DNA from: Drosophila miranda
Lineage: Eukaryota; Arthropoda; Insecta; Diptera; Drosophilidae
DNA length: 64,000 nucleotides
Direction of reading: 5' to 3'
Assembly (NCBI RefSeq): GCF_003369915.1
Contig: NC_046675.1
Location: 22,444,001 to 22,508,000, forward strand
The translations under genes and the position numbers were made by a program. This document shows positions 50,960-61,879 of this stretch, in pieces. Each line of letters opens with the position of its first letter. Positions within the stretch are counted from its first letter, which is position 1. Under the pieces are notes generated by a model, which was given only the letters and a program-made list of their open reading frames with translations, did not search any database and was not told the origin of the DNA.

Positions 50960-51460
50960 TAGTCTGTGTGTGTGTGTGTGTTATCGATCGTGGTCAAGAG
51001 CAGCAGCGCGCAAGAGACCCGAACCATGTCCAGTCCCCAATCCCAAGCTGGAAGCCCTCGGGGCGCTCTCAGCAATTTTCATTGCTGCCGTTGCTCCAGC
51101 TCCAGCTCCAGCTCCAGCACTTCTCGGTCTCTGGTCTCTGGTCCCTGGCTGTGGCTCTGATCGTTGTCGCGATCTGTTGGCCTGGCCTGGACCCGGCCTG
51201 GGTCTTCGACTTGCTCTGATTCTGCGGCCAACAACAATGTCGCCAGGGCCGTTTGAGTGGCTGGGGCTGCTGCCGCCGCTGCAGTTTCAGCTGCAGTCGC
51301 TGCTGCTGCTTCAGCTGGCGTTGCCGCAGCTATTTACAACACTGCATTCCTGTGCCGCAGTCATTCAAGAAGCTGAAGCCGAGGCTCTGGCTATGGCTAT
51401 GGCTCTGGCTGTGGCTGAGCCAAAGTCTGAAGCTGAACTTGTTTCATGCCACATTTCGGC
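50960..51460. promoter_or_regulatory. GC-rich patch with CTCCAG and CTGGCT hexamer repeats
   Basis: A clearly GC-rich block contains tandem CAGCTC (51092-51120) and GGCTCT/GGCTAT repeats (about 51383-51418). Several frames stay open because of composition, not coding. It could be a 5' UTR exon or promoter of a gene outside the window. The direction cannot be told. Confidence 0.3.
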
Positions 51461-51469
51461 TTAGTGTGT

Positions 51470-52420
51470 GCTCTAGCTCTCTCTTTCTCTCTTTGCAGCA
51501 CCGCTCTCTCCCTCCCTCTCTCATAAATGCTGTAATACGCTCGAAACATGTTTATGAAAAGAAAGAAATTCCATTGCAAACAAAAGAGGGGGAAGAAGAA
51601 GGAAGACTTGGGAAAGAAACGGCAGAGGGCGAGGGAGAGGCGTGCGCTGCGCATGCGCGCATGTAATCCAGCTCACACGCACACACACACACAGCAGAAC
51701 GTGCTCTTAGTGGAAATATTTTTATGAGCAGGGGATCTCCGCTCTCTCGGCTTACGCTCTTCTAGTTTGCCTTTAAAGTACCTTTCAAGGGGCTCTCCCA
51801 CAAGGTGAGGCCTTGCCAGAGAGAGCTCTCCCGTATTTAGTTTCAGTTGAGTGTGTGTATGAGAGCGGCAGTCGAATATCAGCAACAGGTTTGCTCTCAC
51901 CTTGTAATCATACACCTTGACTATCTCTCTCTTCTCACGCTCTCTTTCTGTATGCCAGTTTAGCCCAAAGGCATGCGGTGGGTCTTTAGTTATGCCATGG
52001 TGGAAATGGCTTTTGCGATCTCCAGAAAACCACAAAAGCTAAATAAAAGTAGCACAGCATAGAGGCAAGGCATATCATAAGAGAGGGAAAGAGTGAATGT
52101 AACGTGCAAGGTGAAATTGTTTTAGCAATTGGTGGTGACTAATGATTTTCAAATAAAGAAGGTGGGAATTGTCCTCCAAATAAATAGTACACAAAATAAA
52201 ATGTTTATAATATGTATTTTATTATAGTGAGTAGTAATTTTGAATTCACCTTCAGCTGAATATTGAAGAATTATGTACTTACTTATTCTACAATTATGAA
52301 AAATATTTAATTGACTAACATAATATATGTATATTTATTATCCCAATACATGTATTATTTGTAAAATCAATTTTATTTTAAAAACCCACCAAGTTCGTTT
52401 CTTGAATCTTTTGTTTTTGC
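51470..52420. other. Low-complexity intergenic DNA
   Basis: CT/GA-rich runs (51478-51530, 51920-51950), a CA run (51677-51693), and AT-rich sequence from 52140. Nothing coding recognised. Confidence 0.6.
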
Positions 52421-52429
52421 GGCTGGCAA

Positions 52430-52700
52430 TGCTGCTCTGCCGAATTGGTGGGTTTCCAAGAGAGCGAACCTGGCTGCCTCTCTTGGCGTACGCTCTGACT
52501 GCGATCTGCGCGGATGCCGTGGTCGCTCTTGCCACTCACCATTTACCTGTCGTCGTGCGCTGTTCCAATCCGACGTGTCCGCAGCGGATGAAACTGAATC
52601 TTGAGGCGCCGCATTTCGTTGCGTGCCGCCTGCCTGCCTTCGTGCCTGTGCCTGTGTCAGTGTCAGTGTCTGTGCCAGTGTGAGTGAAGTGAGCGCAAAA
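52430..52700. promoter_or_regulatory. GC-rich promoter / 5' UTR candidate
   Basis: A second GC-rich, CpG-containing patch ends in a GTGTCAGT/GTGCCAGT short repeat and a run of purine-rich sequence. Open frames here have no signal or domain. The associated gene is unknown. Confidence 0.3.
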
Positions 52701-55700
52701 AAGAAGAAGAAGGCGAAAGATAACAGCAAAAGCAAAGCCAAAAGAGCCACACAGTGAAAGATCGAAAGAAAATAAAGCAGAGAGAAAATTATTGTTGTGG
52801 AATAACCAAAAAAAAGATAAAACGAAAACCAAACAAAAAGCAAGAATAAAAGAGAAAAAAAAAGCGAAATTAAATGGAAATTCAATGAGGAAGCTGCAAA
52901 AACTGCCAGATAAACAAAAAGGAAGGAGAAGCGTTGCATAAATGAGCACCCAAAGGGAGTTACCTGTATAATCATCAAAAAGGTAGAGAGGAGGAGAGGA
53001 CAGACACAGATCACAACTTATTAAATTGCAATTCCCCCAATCAGGTTTTTCGCTCTCTCTCGCTCTCTCTCTTTCTTTCCATCATTATTTATGCCCCCGT
53101 CTCCTTCTGCCGTTGTGTGGCTTCATGCAAAAGAGTGCCCCTTCCCAGTGTTCTTAGTGTTTCTCTTTTATTATTATTAATATTGCATGATCGTAAAACG
53201 TTAATGAAATTATTCGTACATTTAAAGCGAGTATTCAACCCGATAGGCCGACACCTCGCCTCGGATTCCGATTCGATGGAAAACCCTCGGTTTTCGAACA
53301 GTCCGGAACCCCTCGAACCAGTTGCAAAAGTTGTCACATTAAAATCACACCTTTGAAGATATATATTTATTGTTGTTGCTGTTGCTGTTGCTGTTGTTGT
53401 TTTTTCAGTTGTTGCATGCACCACTTTGGCCCGTAACTCGTTCGCGCTCTCTCACATACGCACATAGTCCACACACACACAGTGCGAGAGAGGGAGAGAG
53501 CGCGATGCGGGCACACACAGATACAGATAGACACATATGAGATACAGATACATATGTACTCCTTCTCTGGGCTGCTGCATGCAAATTATAGTAGTCGAGA
53601 GTCAAGGAAGTTGGCCGAAAGAGGCTCTGGCTCTGGCTTTGGCTTTGGCTCTGTCTCTGGCTTTGGTTGTGGCACCACTGGCCATTACCCCAACCAGAAG
53701 TTGCAGCAACGGATATGTTTATGGCCAAATGATTGAATCTCATGCCTGTCTTATAACATAACAGCTATCCATCTATCTATCAATCTATTAGTTGCCAATT
53801 ATCTCGTGGGGAACGACTTTCCTTTTTTTTTCTATGCGATTATAATATAATATTTAATACCCGGGTATTTGGCACTGAAAGAAGGAAGGAAGTTTGTTTC
53901 CCACCACATAAACTGTGGAGCCAATGGGTCTCAAATATCTAAGATTTCTAAGATATGCAGCTCACACTCTTTGGATTCATATAAATCAAATTACAGCCAG
54001 AATAAAGTACTGTATGACACTGTATGGGCATATTTTTCTTTCACATTTTCCCATAAAAGAAAGAGTGTTATTAAAATAGTACGTGCCCCGACGTCATGTT
54101 CCACTTAAAGCGCAACGAATGAAGATCGCCTGAGAGCCCTCCTCTACTTCTAGAATCCAGCATACAGTAAACATAGATTTCCCATTCTTTTTCCCTGGAA
54201 TCATTGGGATTTCCCTCACTCATTCGTGGGATCTTCTCTCACGCAGATTTCTGAGGGTCGCTCCGGGTCGGGCCCAACACGTGTTGGCCAAATGTTTTCA
54301 GCTCTTCACATCATTAGCCAATCGCCCGAGGGGGTGCCCCTGTTGATGTTTCTTTTTAGCTAAAAAATTCGTTTACAAACCGAAAAAAGCAAACAAATTT
54401 ATTATATTGCATTAATTTTAATGTTTTTTTCCTTTTGGCTGTTGCTTTTTTGCTGTAATTTGTGCATGTTAAATGATTATAAATTGGTCATTTGATATCT
54501 GTCAGACAGAGGCTTGACACAACATTTTGGCATACACTTTCCTTGCCGGCGGCGACACAGCAGCGAAAGCACCACCATAGAGTTGTCCATTTATTTATGC
54601 ATTTACCAATAATTTAAAATATTTCTTACACAAAAATGTCAACATATGCGCATTGCAATGACAAGGCAGCCGCCAGCAGGCGCAGGCCAACCATTTGGCC
54701 AGCTCATGGAGAGCCAAGTCCAGAGAGCCAGTCGGCCACAGTCCAGTCAGCCATGGCCCGCAGCAGCAGCAGCGGCAGCAGCCCCAATCCGGCGCTGGCA
54801 ATCAAAGCCAAAAAGCTTTCAAGCCAAAAGGCTGCCGCCGCCACAAGTCACAGACATGGAAAAGCCGCTCGCCGATTTCATGAGATTTTCAACAGTTTTT
54901 TCTCTCTCCTTTTTTTTTGTATTTATTTCTTATTTTTATATATTTCGAACCTACCTTAATGGGGGGCTCCATTAGCTGCGTGGAATGGGTTGTTGCCGGC
55001 AATCAGGCATTAATGGGGGATTAGTCAGAGGATAAATATTTAAAGATGTTTGCGAAACAATTTTAAGTGTCTCCTTAAAGGCATCAGTGTCTGTGTGGAC
55101 TTTAAAGATTAAACATACTATAGTATTCAAATTGAAACGGTTTGTCGGCTTGTCGGCTTCTGAGCGCGGTGCTGTGGCTGTAATTAAGATTTAGAGAAGA
55201 ATAATAGAATAATATGGTAGAATGTGGACTAGGTTAGTACTACGCCGTAATACTTCTTTATGGGTTCATTGTAGATTCAGAACCTGCCCATTTAATCTAT
55301 GAAATCTGTTTTAAACCTGTTCTAGAATTCTTTTAATTAGTTCACATGAGGTTCAGCCAACAGACTTGGTTTTTATGTTAGAAATCTGAATAGCTTTGAT
55401 GCTGGAAGATGTTTTCCCTACTAAGGGTTAAAGGTGATATAGAAATGGCACAGAAATGACTATTTTCTATATTGATTGGTTTCGTTTAAGTAGGGTTTCC
55501 TAGACTTCCACATTCCTCTTCTACTAATTAACGAACTTTTGCTTAGATCTTAAGTTTGGAAGCATTAGATTAGTTTAAGAAGCACTTACTTATCGGCTAA
55601 GCAGTGGCTTACTCTGGTTTGAACAGTTCATCCATCGGATAATCAGTAGATTAATCTCAGTATCTGAGGAATTTGTGTCTTAATTTCTGCCACTAACACA

Positions 55701-55871
55701 ACATTCCCCTTTACCCCTCCTAGAGTATTCCCCACTTCGTTATTAACCCTTGACTAATCGACTTTCCTTTCTTGTCCGCAATTTTTATTGTGTGTCTCTT
55801 TTTCCATCTCAGCTTTGTGTGTGTGTGTGTGTCGGTCTGTCTGTATATATGATTCCATAGCTCTTGGAAGT

Positions 55872-55897
55872 TGCAACAGCAACAGCAACAGCAACAG
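55872..55897. repeat. (CAACAG)n hexamer repeat
   Basis: About four tandem CAACAG units, typical of Drosophila non-coding and opa-like DNA. Confidence 0.85.
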
Positions 55898-56903
55898 TGC
55901 AATCAGCAAATACTAAAATGCAATGCGACGTATTTTTTATTATTTATTTTTTTACCCATTTTTTTTCTTTTAGCTTTTTGTGTTATTTTGTTTCGAGTCG
56001 AGTTGGGGCCAAGAGAGTCTCCGTCTCCGTCTCCGTTGGAGTCGAGAGTCTCTCACGCCACAAGCGACAGTTTTGTATTAGAAACGGCAAACTTGTGGCA
56101 ACTTGTGGCTGCAGCTAGTTACGGGCTTGATGATTGCCCCAGCTCCAAAGGGGTGGCCGGCAGAGGGGAGGGGCTGTTGCTGTTGCTGTTGGAGTCGAGA
56201 GCTGAGGCAGGCAGCTGGAATGTTGTTTCGCTGCTAGTTGGCCATGTTGCCGAGTGACTGACATAGTTGCTGCTTTAGTTGTGGTTGTAATTGTTGCTGT
56301 TGCTGCTGCGGCTGTCGCTGCTGCCGCGGCTGCTGTGGCAGGGCATTGCAGGCTGAACTTTAAAATTTAATTTGTTAAACAATTTATGTGCGGCATATTA
56401 GCTCCAGGTCCAGGTCCAGGCCAGGCCAAGAGCACAGTTGTGGAAGGTGGATGGATGCGGTGGAGTCTATGCGGGCGTCGTTTCAGAGAGGAGCTCCCAT
56501 GCGGGCGCGAGGCAAAGATAACCTGTTGAGTGTTCGTTTCGTTCCTCTCTTCCGATCAGGCTCTCTTCTGAAATCTCCGCTCTTCTGTGTATGCCTGTGT
56601 GTGTGAGTGAAAAGTTGCCAAAGAGATTCAGACAAAACGGTGCTTTACATTCGTTTTTGTTGTTGCTGTTCTTTTGGTTTCTTCTTTGTTTTGTGTACCC
56701 TTTCGTTGCACCAGGAGAGAGCATGATGAGCTTGGGGGAGACGTTTGTAATGCAGAAGAAGGAGATACTGGTAGAGCTTTGTCCTTGCAGAGAGTCATGC
56801 ACAATCTGCACATCTGCAGGGTATCTAATCATTCGATATGCCACTCGATTTGTGGCTGTCCATTTCTCTGCCACTTATCATTCGATCATCTGCATTTCTC
56901 TGC

Positions 56904-56928
56904 CTCTCTCTCTCTCTCTCTCTCTCTC
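56904..56928. repeat. (CT)n microsatellite
   Basis: An uninterrupted CT dinucleotide run of about 25 bp. Confidence 0.9.
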
Positions 56929-58736
56929 GTTCGCTCTGGCCATCTCTCACTGTCTCTGTCGTTCCGTCGCATGGTCTTTAATGAAATGTAATTTGAAAAA
57001 TTGCGCGCGGCAAATTGCTGGCTTCTTGTTAGAGAAGAGATCTCGTTGTCGCTCATAGAATTTCAAATATTTTGTCTTAATTAAAATTGTCCGCTCTCTC
57101 TCTCTTTGCCTCTTTCCCCGGCTGTCTCTCCCGTCTGTCTGTCTCCTTCTGAAAAGTCGGGCAGAGCTTTTAGATAAATTAACTCTGACATTTGGTCCGT
57201 CAAGCATTTGTCGCTTTTTTGCATTCGGTCGACATTTTTATTGGACTTTGACTTGGCCTGGATTTATGTCTGCCTGGATTTGGGGATCTGGCGGATCTGG
57301 ATTAGCTGTGCCATCATTCACGTCCGCAATTGTTGGCCCCGTCAACGTCAACGGCCCTCCTCCAGCCCCCCTTCGGGGAGCAGCCATGTAATTTGCCTCG
57401 TTTCTGGGTCTTACGTTTTTTGTGTGTGATTTATTCCGCTGTTGCTGGGTATTTAATTCTGGGTTAAGCATCGCTTAAGCCAGCAGTCTCAAGAACAAAA
57501 GACTCTGACCACGAACTGGTTCCATTCGGTTTCGACTGGAATTCGAATAATGCTCTCCGAACAAGAAGGAGAAGCTCTCAAGAATTTGCCTTTGATTGAT
57601 GGCAGTCTCAATGTTTCAATCTCCTCCTCCACCTTTTCGCCTCCTCCGCCTTTCCGCTTCTCTTTTCGCTCGCCTCGTTTCGCTCTCCTCTTGGGACGTA
57701 TTTTCTTCACGGTTCATTATATAAGATTCGGTTTAATTAGTTTGACTAAAATTTTCGAATTCCCCTTTAATGGCTGTGGGGTGAAATCTCGCGGAGTTAC
57801 AGATAATGACGACGAAAGAAATGGCACAGAACCATTAAAGAAATTTCCCAAAAACAAAAAACCAACCGAACCGAACCGAAACCAATTTTGTTGGATAGCA
57901 AAGTCATCAAGAAATCAATTTATATTTATATCTAGATATATTTAATCATTTCTTCTAGTTAGAAAATTGAGTGTCCGAAAATGGGAAACGAGCTTTCATC
58001 AGTCTGAGAAAGTAATTGAAGATTAAACAATCTACAAATTGCAACAAAATTCCAGTCATTTACTAAAGAGAGAGAGATCCGACGCCTGCCATATGCTCTA
58101 GTTAATTCTCTTACGACCATGAATCTTCCAGCCATTCCATGCCATACTTTCTACAAGATCAATCTTTCTCTATTTTGCGTATTCATATAAAGACATTCAC
58201 ACAATTCCATTTCAAAGCACCGCCCCATACATTCTTCGCTCTTTCTATTTGCGAAAACTCTTTTGGAATTCTCTGTGTGATCAGTGGTCTGTGATCTGTG
58301 TCAACGACAACTTTCAATTCTTTTCATTGAGATATTTGCATAGAGACAACAGAAACCCACGAGAAGCATCCACATCCATCGATACGAATTCGTTTAACTC
58401 AAACTCAAATGAACCGAACCGTTCGTTAACCGAACTCCAAATGAAAACAATTCGAATACATTTCCCTTAAACAAAATATTTATTTATTTAGCTGTTGTTT
58501 CAACAATTTTAATGAGTGCCAGAAGGTAAATAAATGTTGGGGGATACCCGTTTTGGAAGGGTAATTAGGTTATCATACCTTGTTTGCTCTAGTTAATGGG
58601 ATACTAAATTTATACCAAAATATGCACCCATAAAATCTAACAATGAATATAAATAATCCTTATTAAAAGCAAAGACTTAAACATGGGTTTTATAGGGTAT
58701 TTAAGTTGGGGGCTTTCACATGAATTATTAATTCCC

Positions 58737-58794
58737 CTATAAAAAACCTTGTTAATATTCGGTATCTCTGACATTTATCCACTTACAAGTCAGT
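58737..58794 (+). promoter_or_regulatory. TATA-type promoter candidate of Kunitz gene 1
   Basis: CTATAAAAAA at about 58737 is followed by an initiator-like GTCAGTG at 58788. The spacing (about 50 bp) is longer than usual, so the start may lie between them. The coding ATG follows at 58807. Confidence 0.4.
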
Positions 58795-58806
58795 GCTACA
58801 TTAATC

Positions 58807-59102
58807 ATGCTGTTGAAATGGTTGTATCTATGTCTGATCTTAATGATCTCTGCGCCACACATCAGCGGTTGTAAGTAGAGGGTTTCGAAAATAAGTCTTT
58901 TCCGTATGTTTGCTAAATTCAATTGAACTCAGGCAAAGCGAGGTGCTTGCAACCGATGAAGACTGGACCTGGAAAGGCAAATATTATGCGATATTACTAC
59001 AATAAAGCCACGGGAAAGTGTCAGAAATTCACCTATGGCGGTTATAGTGGAAATGGAAATAACTTTCGGACACTTAAGGCATGCCAAAGAAATTGCATGT
59101 GA
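58807..59102 (+). CDS. Small secreted Kunitz-domain protein 1 (lacks the Cys14-Cys38 pair)
   Basis: Two exons (58807-58870, then 58933-59102; 62-bp intron with a GTAAGT donor) encode 77 residues. A signal peptide (LLKWLYLCLILMISAP) is followed by one Kunitz/BPTI domain: Cys26, Cys51, Cys72 and Cys76 match BPTI Cys5, Cys30, Cys51 and Cys55 in exact spacing. The family's hallmarks KFTYGG and GNNF are present. The positions equal to Cys14 and Cys38 are Gly35 and Tyr59, so the reactive-loop disulfide is missing. An extra Cys22 lies before the domain. P1 would be Lys36, as in trypsin inhibitors, but without the loop disulfide strong inhibition is uncertain. Small secreted Kunitz proteins in flies are often male accessory gland or haemolymph products. 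That role is inference here. Confidence 0.93.
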
Positions 59103-59258
59103 AATTTAATGGTGTAATATTTATTTAGAGAGTGTTAGAAATAAGAGTTCATTGAATCCCAAAGCATAATTAGATATAAACTGATTCTAGGTGATTGAAA
59201 AGGGATCAAGCAGATACATTAAGCTATACAAACAAATTCTAATATTATTATCATATCG

Positions 59259-59264
59259 AATAAA
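59259..59264 (+). terminator. Polyadenylation signal candidate of Kunitz gene 1
   Basis: AATAAA, 157 bp past the stop codon. A second AATAAA lies at about 59286. Confidence 0.45.
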
Positions 59265-59483
59265 GAACATGAAGATCATTTATCGAATAAACTTATTGCA
59301 GTCCACTCTTTTGGATGACAATAGACTGTATGGTGGATCCATTTATAACTCTTATAGCCTATTGTTTCGTTGATAACCAGATGATCTTGAACTACCAACT
59401 ATTCCAATATTTACCGGAGTACCGCCTGACTAGCACTTGCGTTTGTTTAGCAATATTTTTTTGGAGCCATGAGAGCATACTCT

Positions 59484-59526
59484 TTTGTATAAATATATAT
59501 TAATAGAAGAGCAATCCGATTCAGTC
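59484..59526 (+). promoter_or_regulatory. TATA box and initiator of Kunitz gene 2
   Basis: GTATAAATAT at about 59486 lies about 33 bp before the initiator-like TTCAGTCT at 59519-59526. This is the expected spacing for a fly TATA/Inr promoter. The ATG follows at 59545, giving a very short 5' UTR. Confidence 0.65.
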
Positions 59527-59544
59527 TCCATTGTGCCATCCAAC

Positions 59545-59887
59545 ATGCTGTTGAAGTTCTCGGGTTTTCTCATTCTCCTAGTGCTGTTCCTGCACCAAAC
59601 CCAGCCCCAGACGAGTAAGTGGCTCCCAGACGGAGAGCAAACCCACAGAAACTTTTAATAAATATTGGTTTTTAGTTAAGAAGAGATGCCTGCTGCCGCT
59701 GGAACAGGGCACTGGCAAGGCCATCCTCCGCAATTGGTACTTCAATTCGACGACAAGCAAATGCCAGAAGTTCGTCTTCTTTGGTGGCGAGAAGAATGGC
59801 AACAATTTCCAGACCAAAGCTCGCTGCAATAAGATTTGCCTGGCAAATCTATCCATGACCATCGGAAATGATCCAATAGAGGTTTAA
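59545..59887 (+). CDS. Small secreted Kunitz-domain protein 2 (lacks the Cys14-Cys38 pair)
   Basis: Two exons (59545-59614, then 59676-59887; 61-bp intron) encode 93 residues, with the intron in the same place and phase as in the gene upstream. A signal peptide (FSGFLILLVLFLHQTQ) is followed by a Kunitz domain with Cys28, Cys53, Cys74 and Cys78, equal to BPTI Cys5, Cys30, Cys51 and Cys55. Gly37 and Glu62 stand where Cys14 and Cys38 would be, and one residue is inserted before the GG motif (FVFFGG). The putative P1 residue is Lys38. A 15-residue C-terminal tail (LANLSMTIGNDPIEV) is absent from the neighbour. The two genes are clearly tandem duplicates (shared GNNF, CQKF and C-x3-C end) but well diverged. 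Confidence 0.93.
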
Positions 59888-59922
59888 TTAGGATATAAAA
59901 TAGATGATCTTTGACTGACACA

Positions 59923-59928
59923 ATTAAA
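59923..59928 (+). terminator. Polyadenylation signal candidate of Kunitz gene 2
   Basis: ATTAAA variant signal, 36 bp past the stop codon. Confidence 0.4.
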
Positions 59929-60669
59929 AATATCCTGAGTTTGCCCAGTCCTCTTATAGTCTCCGAGTAAATATCCAGGGTATATATTAAATATACATAT
60001 AATTTTCTTTACTTAATTTCATTTCTTATAAAATCTTTGTGGTGAAAATCCAGTTGATGCTGCTGCACCCAGTTTCTACTGTGGCTGGGCTGTGGCATGC
60101 GCAACAAATATTTTTCTGATTTTTTTTTTTTTCGAAAAAACTTGTCAGCGCCACCCACTTTCTATGGAGCTTACTGTTGTGTGTGTGTGTGTATCTGTGA
60201 GTTTTGCCAGGAGGTGTTAGGCGGGTGCGCTGACAGCACGATGTAACCGCAACAACGGTAGGCAGAGGCAGGGGCAACGTTTTGCTAAATCAAAATTGAC
60301 ACTATGCAAAAAGCCAACCCACAGAGCGGCGGCGGCAGCAACAGCAGCAAACAGTAGCCGCACACACACAGGCAGGCGAATGATAGAGATACAAACACAA
60401 ACATACACACATGGATACATGGATACAGTGTGTCGGGCCAGAGTGGGGCCAGGCGCTCAGCATGCCATGGCATGGAGGCCAAAAGGTGCTCCCCCCCCTG
60501 TCCGACTCCGACGCCGACGCCGACTCCTCTCGTGTGTATGGTCGATGTGGTGTTGTGTTGTTCCTGTGTGGCGCCACGCCACGCCAAGCACTCGCTGTAG
60601 CCTCTTGTTGGTGGCTCTTGGCGTTAGATTTCAGCCATGTGCAGACAACGGACGCCGCCACATACACAA

Positions 60670-60670
<1 letters not shown>

Positions 60671-60710
<40 letters not shown>
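60671..60710. repeat. (CA)n microsatellite
   Basis: An uninterrupted CA run of 40 bp. Confidence 0.97.
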
Positions 60711-60713
<3 letters not shown>

Positions 60714-61628
60714 CTTACAAAATAGCAGTTATTAGTTTTGTTGAATGCACGCACAGTGGGGCAGGAACATAAGAATGTGAATGCCGCAGGAAAAATGCCT
60801 TCCTTGAGGCCAAGGAATTTCAAATGACAGATAAGCCTGTCTTCGATAGATCTATAGCATCCATTCAACCATTGAATGTATCCTTCTATCTAGGGTATCC
60901 ATAAATCCAATGCATGAAAGTCTTAGTTCTAGAACATGGCAAGAGCTAATGCTAACCACTGTTCCCCTTTCCAAAAACCAAACCTTAAACGTACCAAAAC
61001 CAAATTATATACCCAAAAACCGCTGAAAGAAACAGTTAACGCCATTATGGTGCTGCACGTTTTGCCCCACTATGGCCCAGCGGTATCCAGACCAGACCCC
61101 ACCTTGTACAGTATGTGTATGGGGCACTGTGGGCCTCCAGCATGGCGACATTTGCTCATTAAGCATATTAAATAATTAGTACTTGTTGTTGTCATATTTT
61201 AAATGCTCGTTTGCGCTTGTCGAGCGCACTTCAAGAGGCTTGGCTCTCGGACATGTCTCGGACTGTCTATAGAAATCTATCTGCGGAGATTCAGATACGA
61301 ATCCGCACGTAGACCAGTTTCCCATACGAAGCCAGATGAGTGTTGTTTGGCCTTTAGCTTTGGCTTTTAATTCTCGCATTTTTCACAATAAAAATTGTAA
61401 TATATATGCGGATTTAATTGAAAAGGCAATTGGTTTTATATTCGTTAATACAAATCATAAAAAATATGTATATTCTTGCTAATTGAATGGCAATTGATTG
61501 AACAACTTGGAGGTTGTATGCGACTGAAGGCAGTCTGGTACATTTATTATAGATGAAAAGCAAGAGAAGGACAAAAGATATATTTTTATCTATAAAATAA
61601 ATTAAAGAAATATAATTTTAAGCCCGTA

Positions 61629-61651
61629 AAAGCGGAGTATATATCCGCTTT
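61629..61651. repeat. Short inverted repeat around GTATATA
   Basis: AAAGCGGA (61629-61636) and TCCGCTTT (61644-61651) are exact reverse complements with a 7-bp spacer. It lies about 110 bp before a larger hairpin. Confidence 0.8.
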
Positions 61652-61758
61652 AATCAAAGACACCTCGATGGCATTATCTTAAGTACTTTCAAAATTAATT
61701 TCCCACCCAAACCGGACTACATTTTATCCCGAAACAGGATCTCTTTAAACTTATCAAA

Positions 61759-61872
61759 GTGCAGTTTAATATTCGATCTCAATTTGATGTTTTCGTGGGG
61801 TGTTGCATAACACAAACACACCAATTGGTCCAACACCTTAGCTCAGTGTTGTGCAACACCCCAAAACTGCAC
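61759..61872 (+). repeat. Long inverted repeat / RNA hairpin candidate
   Basis: TGGGGTGTTGCATAACAC (61796-61813) pairs with 61846-61863 over all 18 positions, counting one G-U pair if transcribed from the plus strand. On the minus strand the same position is an A-C mismatch. A second 9-bp stem, GTGCAGTTT (61759-61767), pairs with 61864-61872, immediately outside the first stem on the right. On the left a 28-bp segment separates the two stems and would bulge out. The 32-base loop contains CCAATTGG. It could be a structured ncRNA, a miRNA precursor, or the remnant of an inverted-repeat mobile element. Confidence 0.6.
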
Positions 61873-61879
61873 TCTCTTG

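Larger units (their letters stand above)
52710..58730. other. Intergenic DNA rich in simple repeats
   Basis: Contains CTGGCT-type hexamers (53625-53670), CAACAG hexamers (55872-55897), CTGTTG repeats (56172-56195, 56290-56345) and CT runs (56904-56928). Open frames of up to about 155 codons are compositionally biased and often overlap on both strands. A GC-richer stretch at 53230-53330 has no convincing ORF. No gene was recognised. Confidence 0.55.
59950..61750. other. Non-coding DNA with CA repeats
   Basis: Long open frames at 60285-60868 on both strands come from the (CA)n run and biased flanks. No protein was recognised. Confidence 0.6.

Noticed and set aside
52373..53014. 213-codon minus frame rich in Phe and Leu
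   Set aside because: Comes from A-rich plus-strand sequence read as Phe/Leu codons; no family resemblance and no topology pattern beyond composition.
53225..53340. GC-richer stretch that could be a short RNA gene or exon
   Set aside because: No tRNA-like fold, no convincing open frame and no splice context. Left as intergenic.
54595..54975. Several Ser/Ala/Gln-rich frames on both strands
   Set aside because: Low-complexity CAG-type DNA; three frames open at once.
60285..60868. Frames of 158 and 188 codons
   Set aside because: Created by the (CA)n microsatellite, which encodes alternating Thr/His or Val/Cys, and biased flanks.
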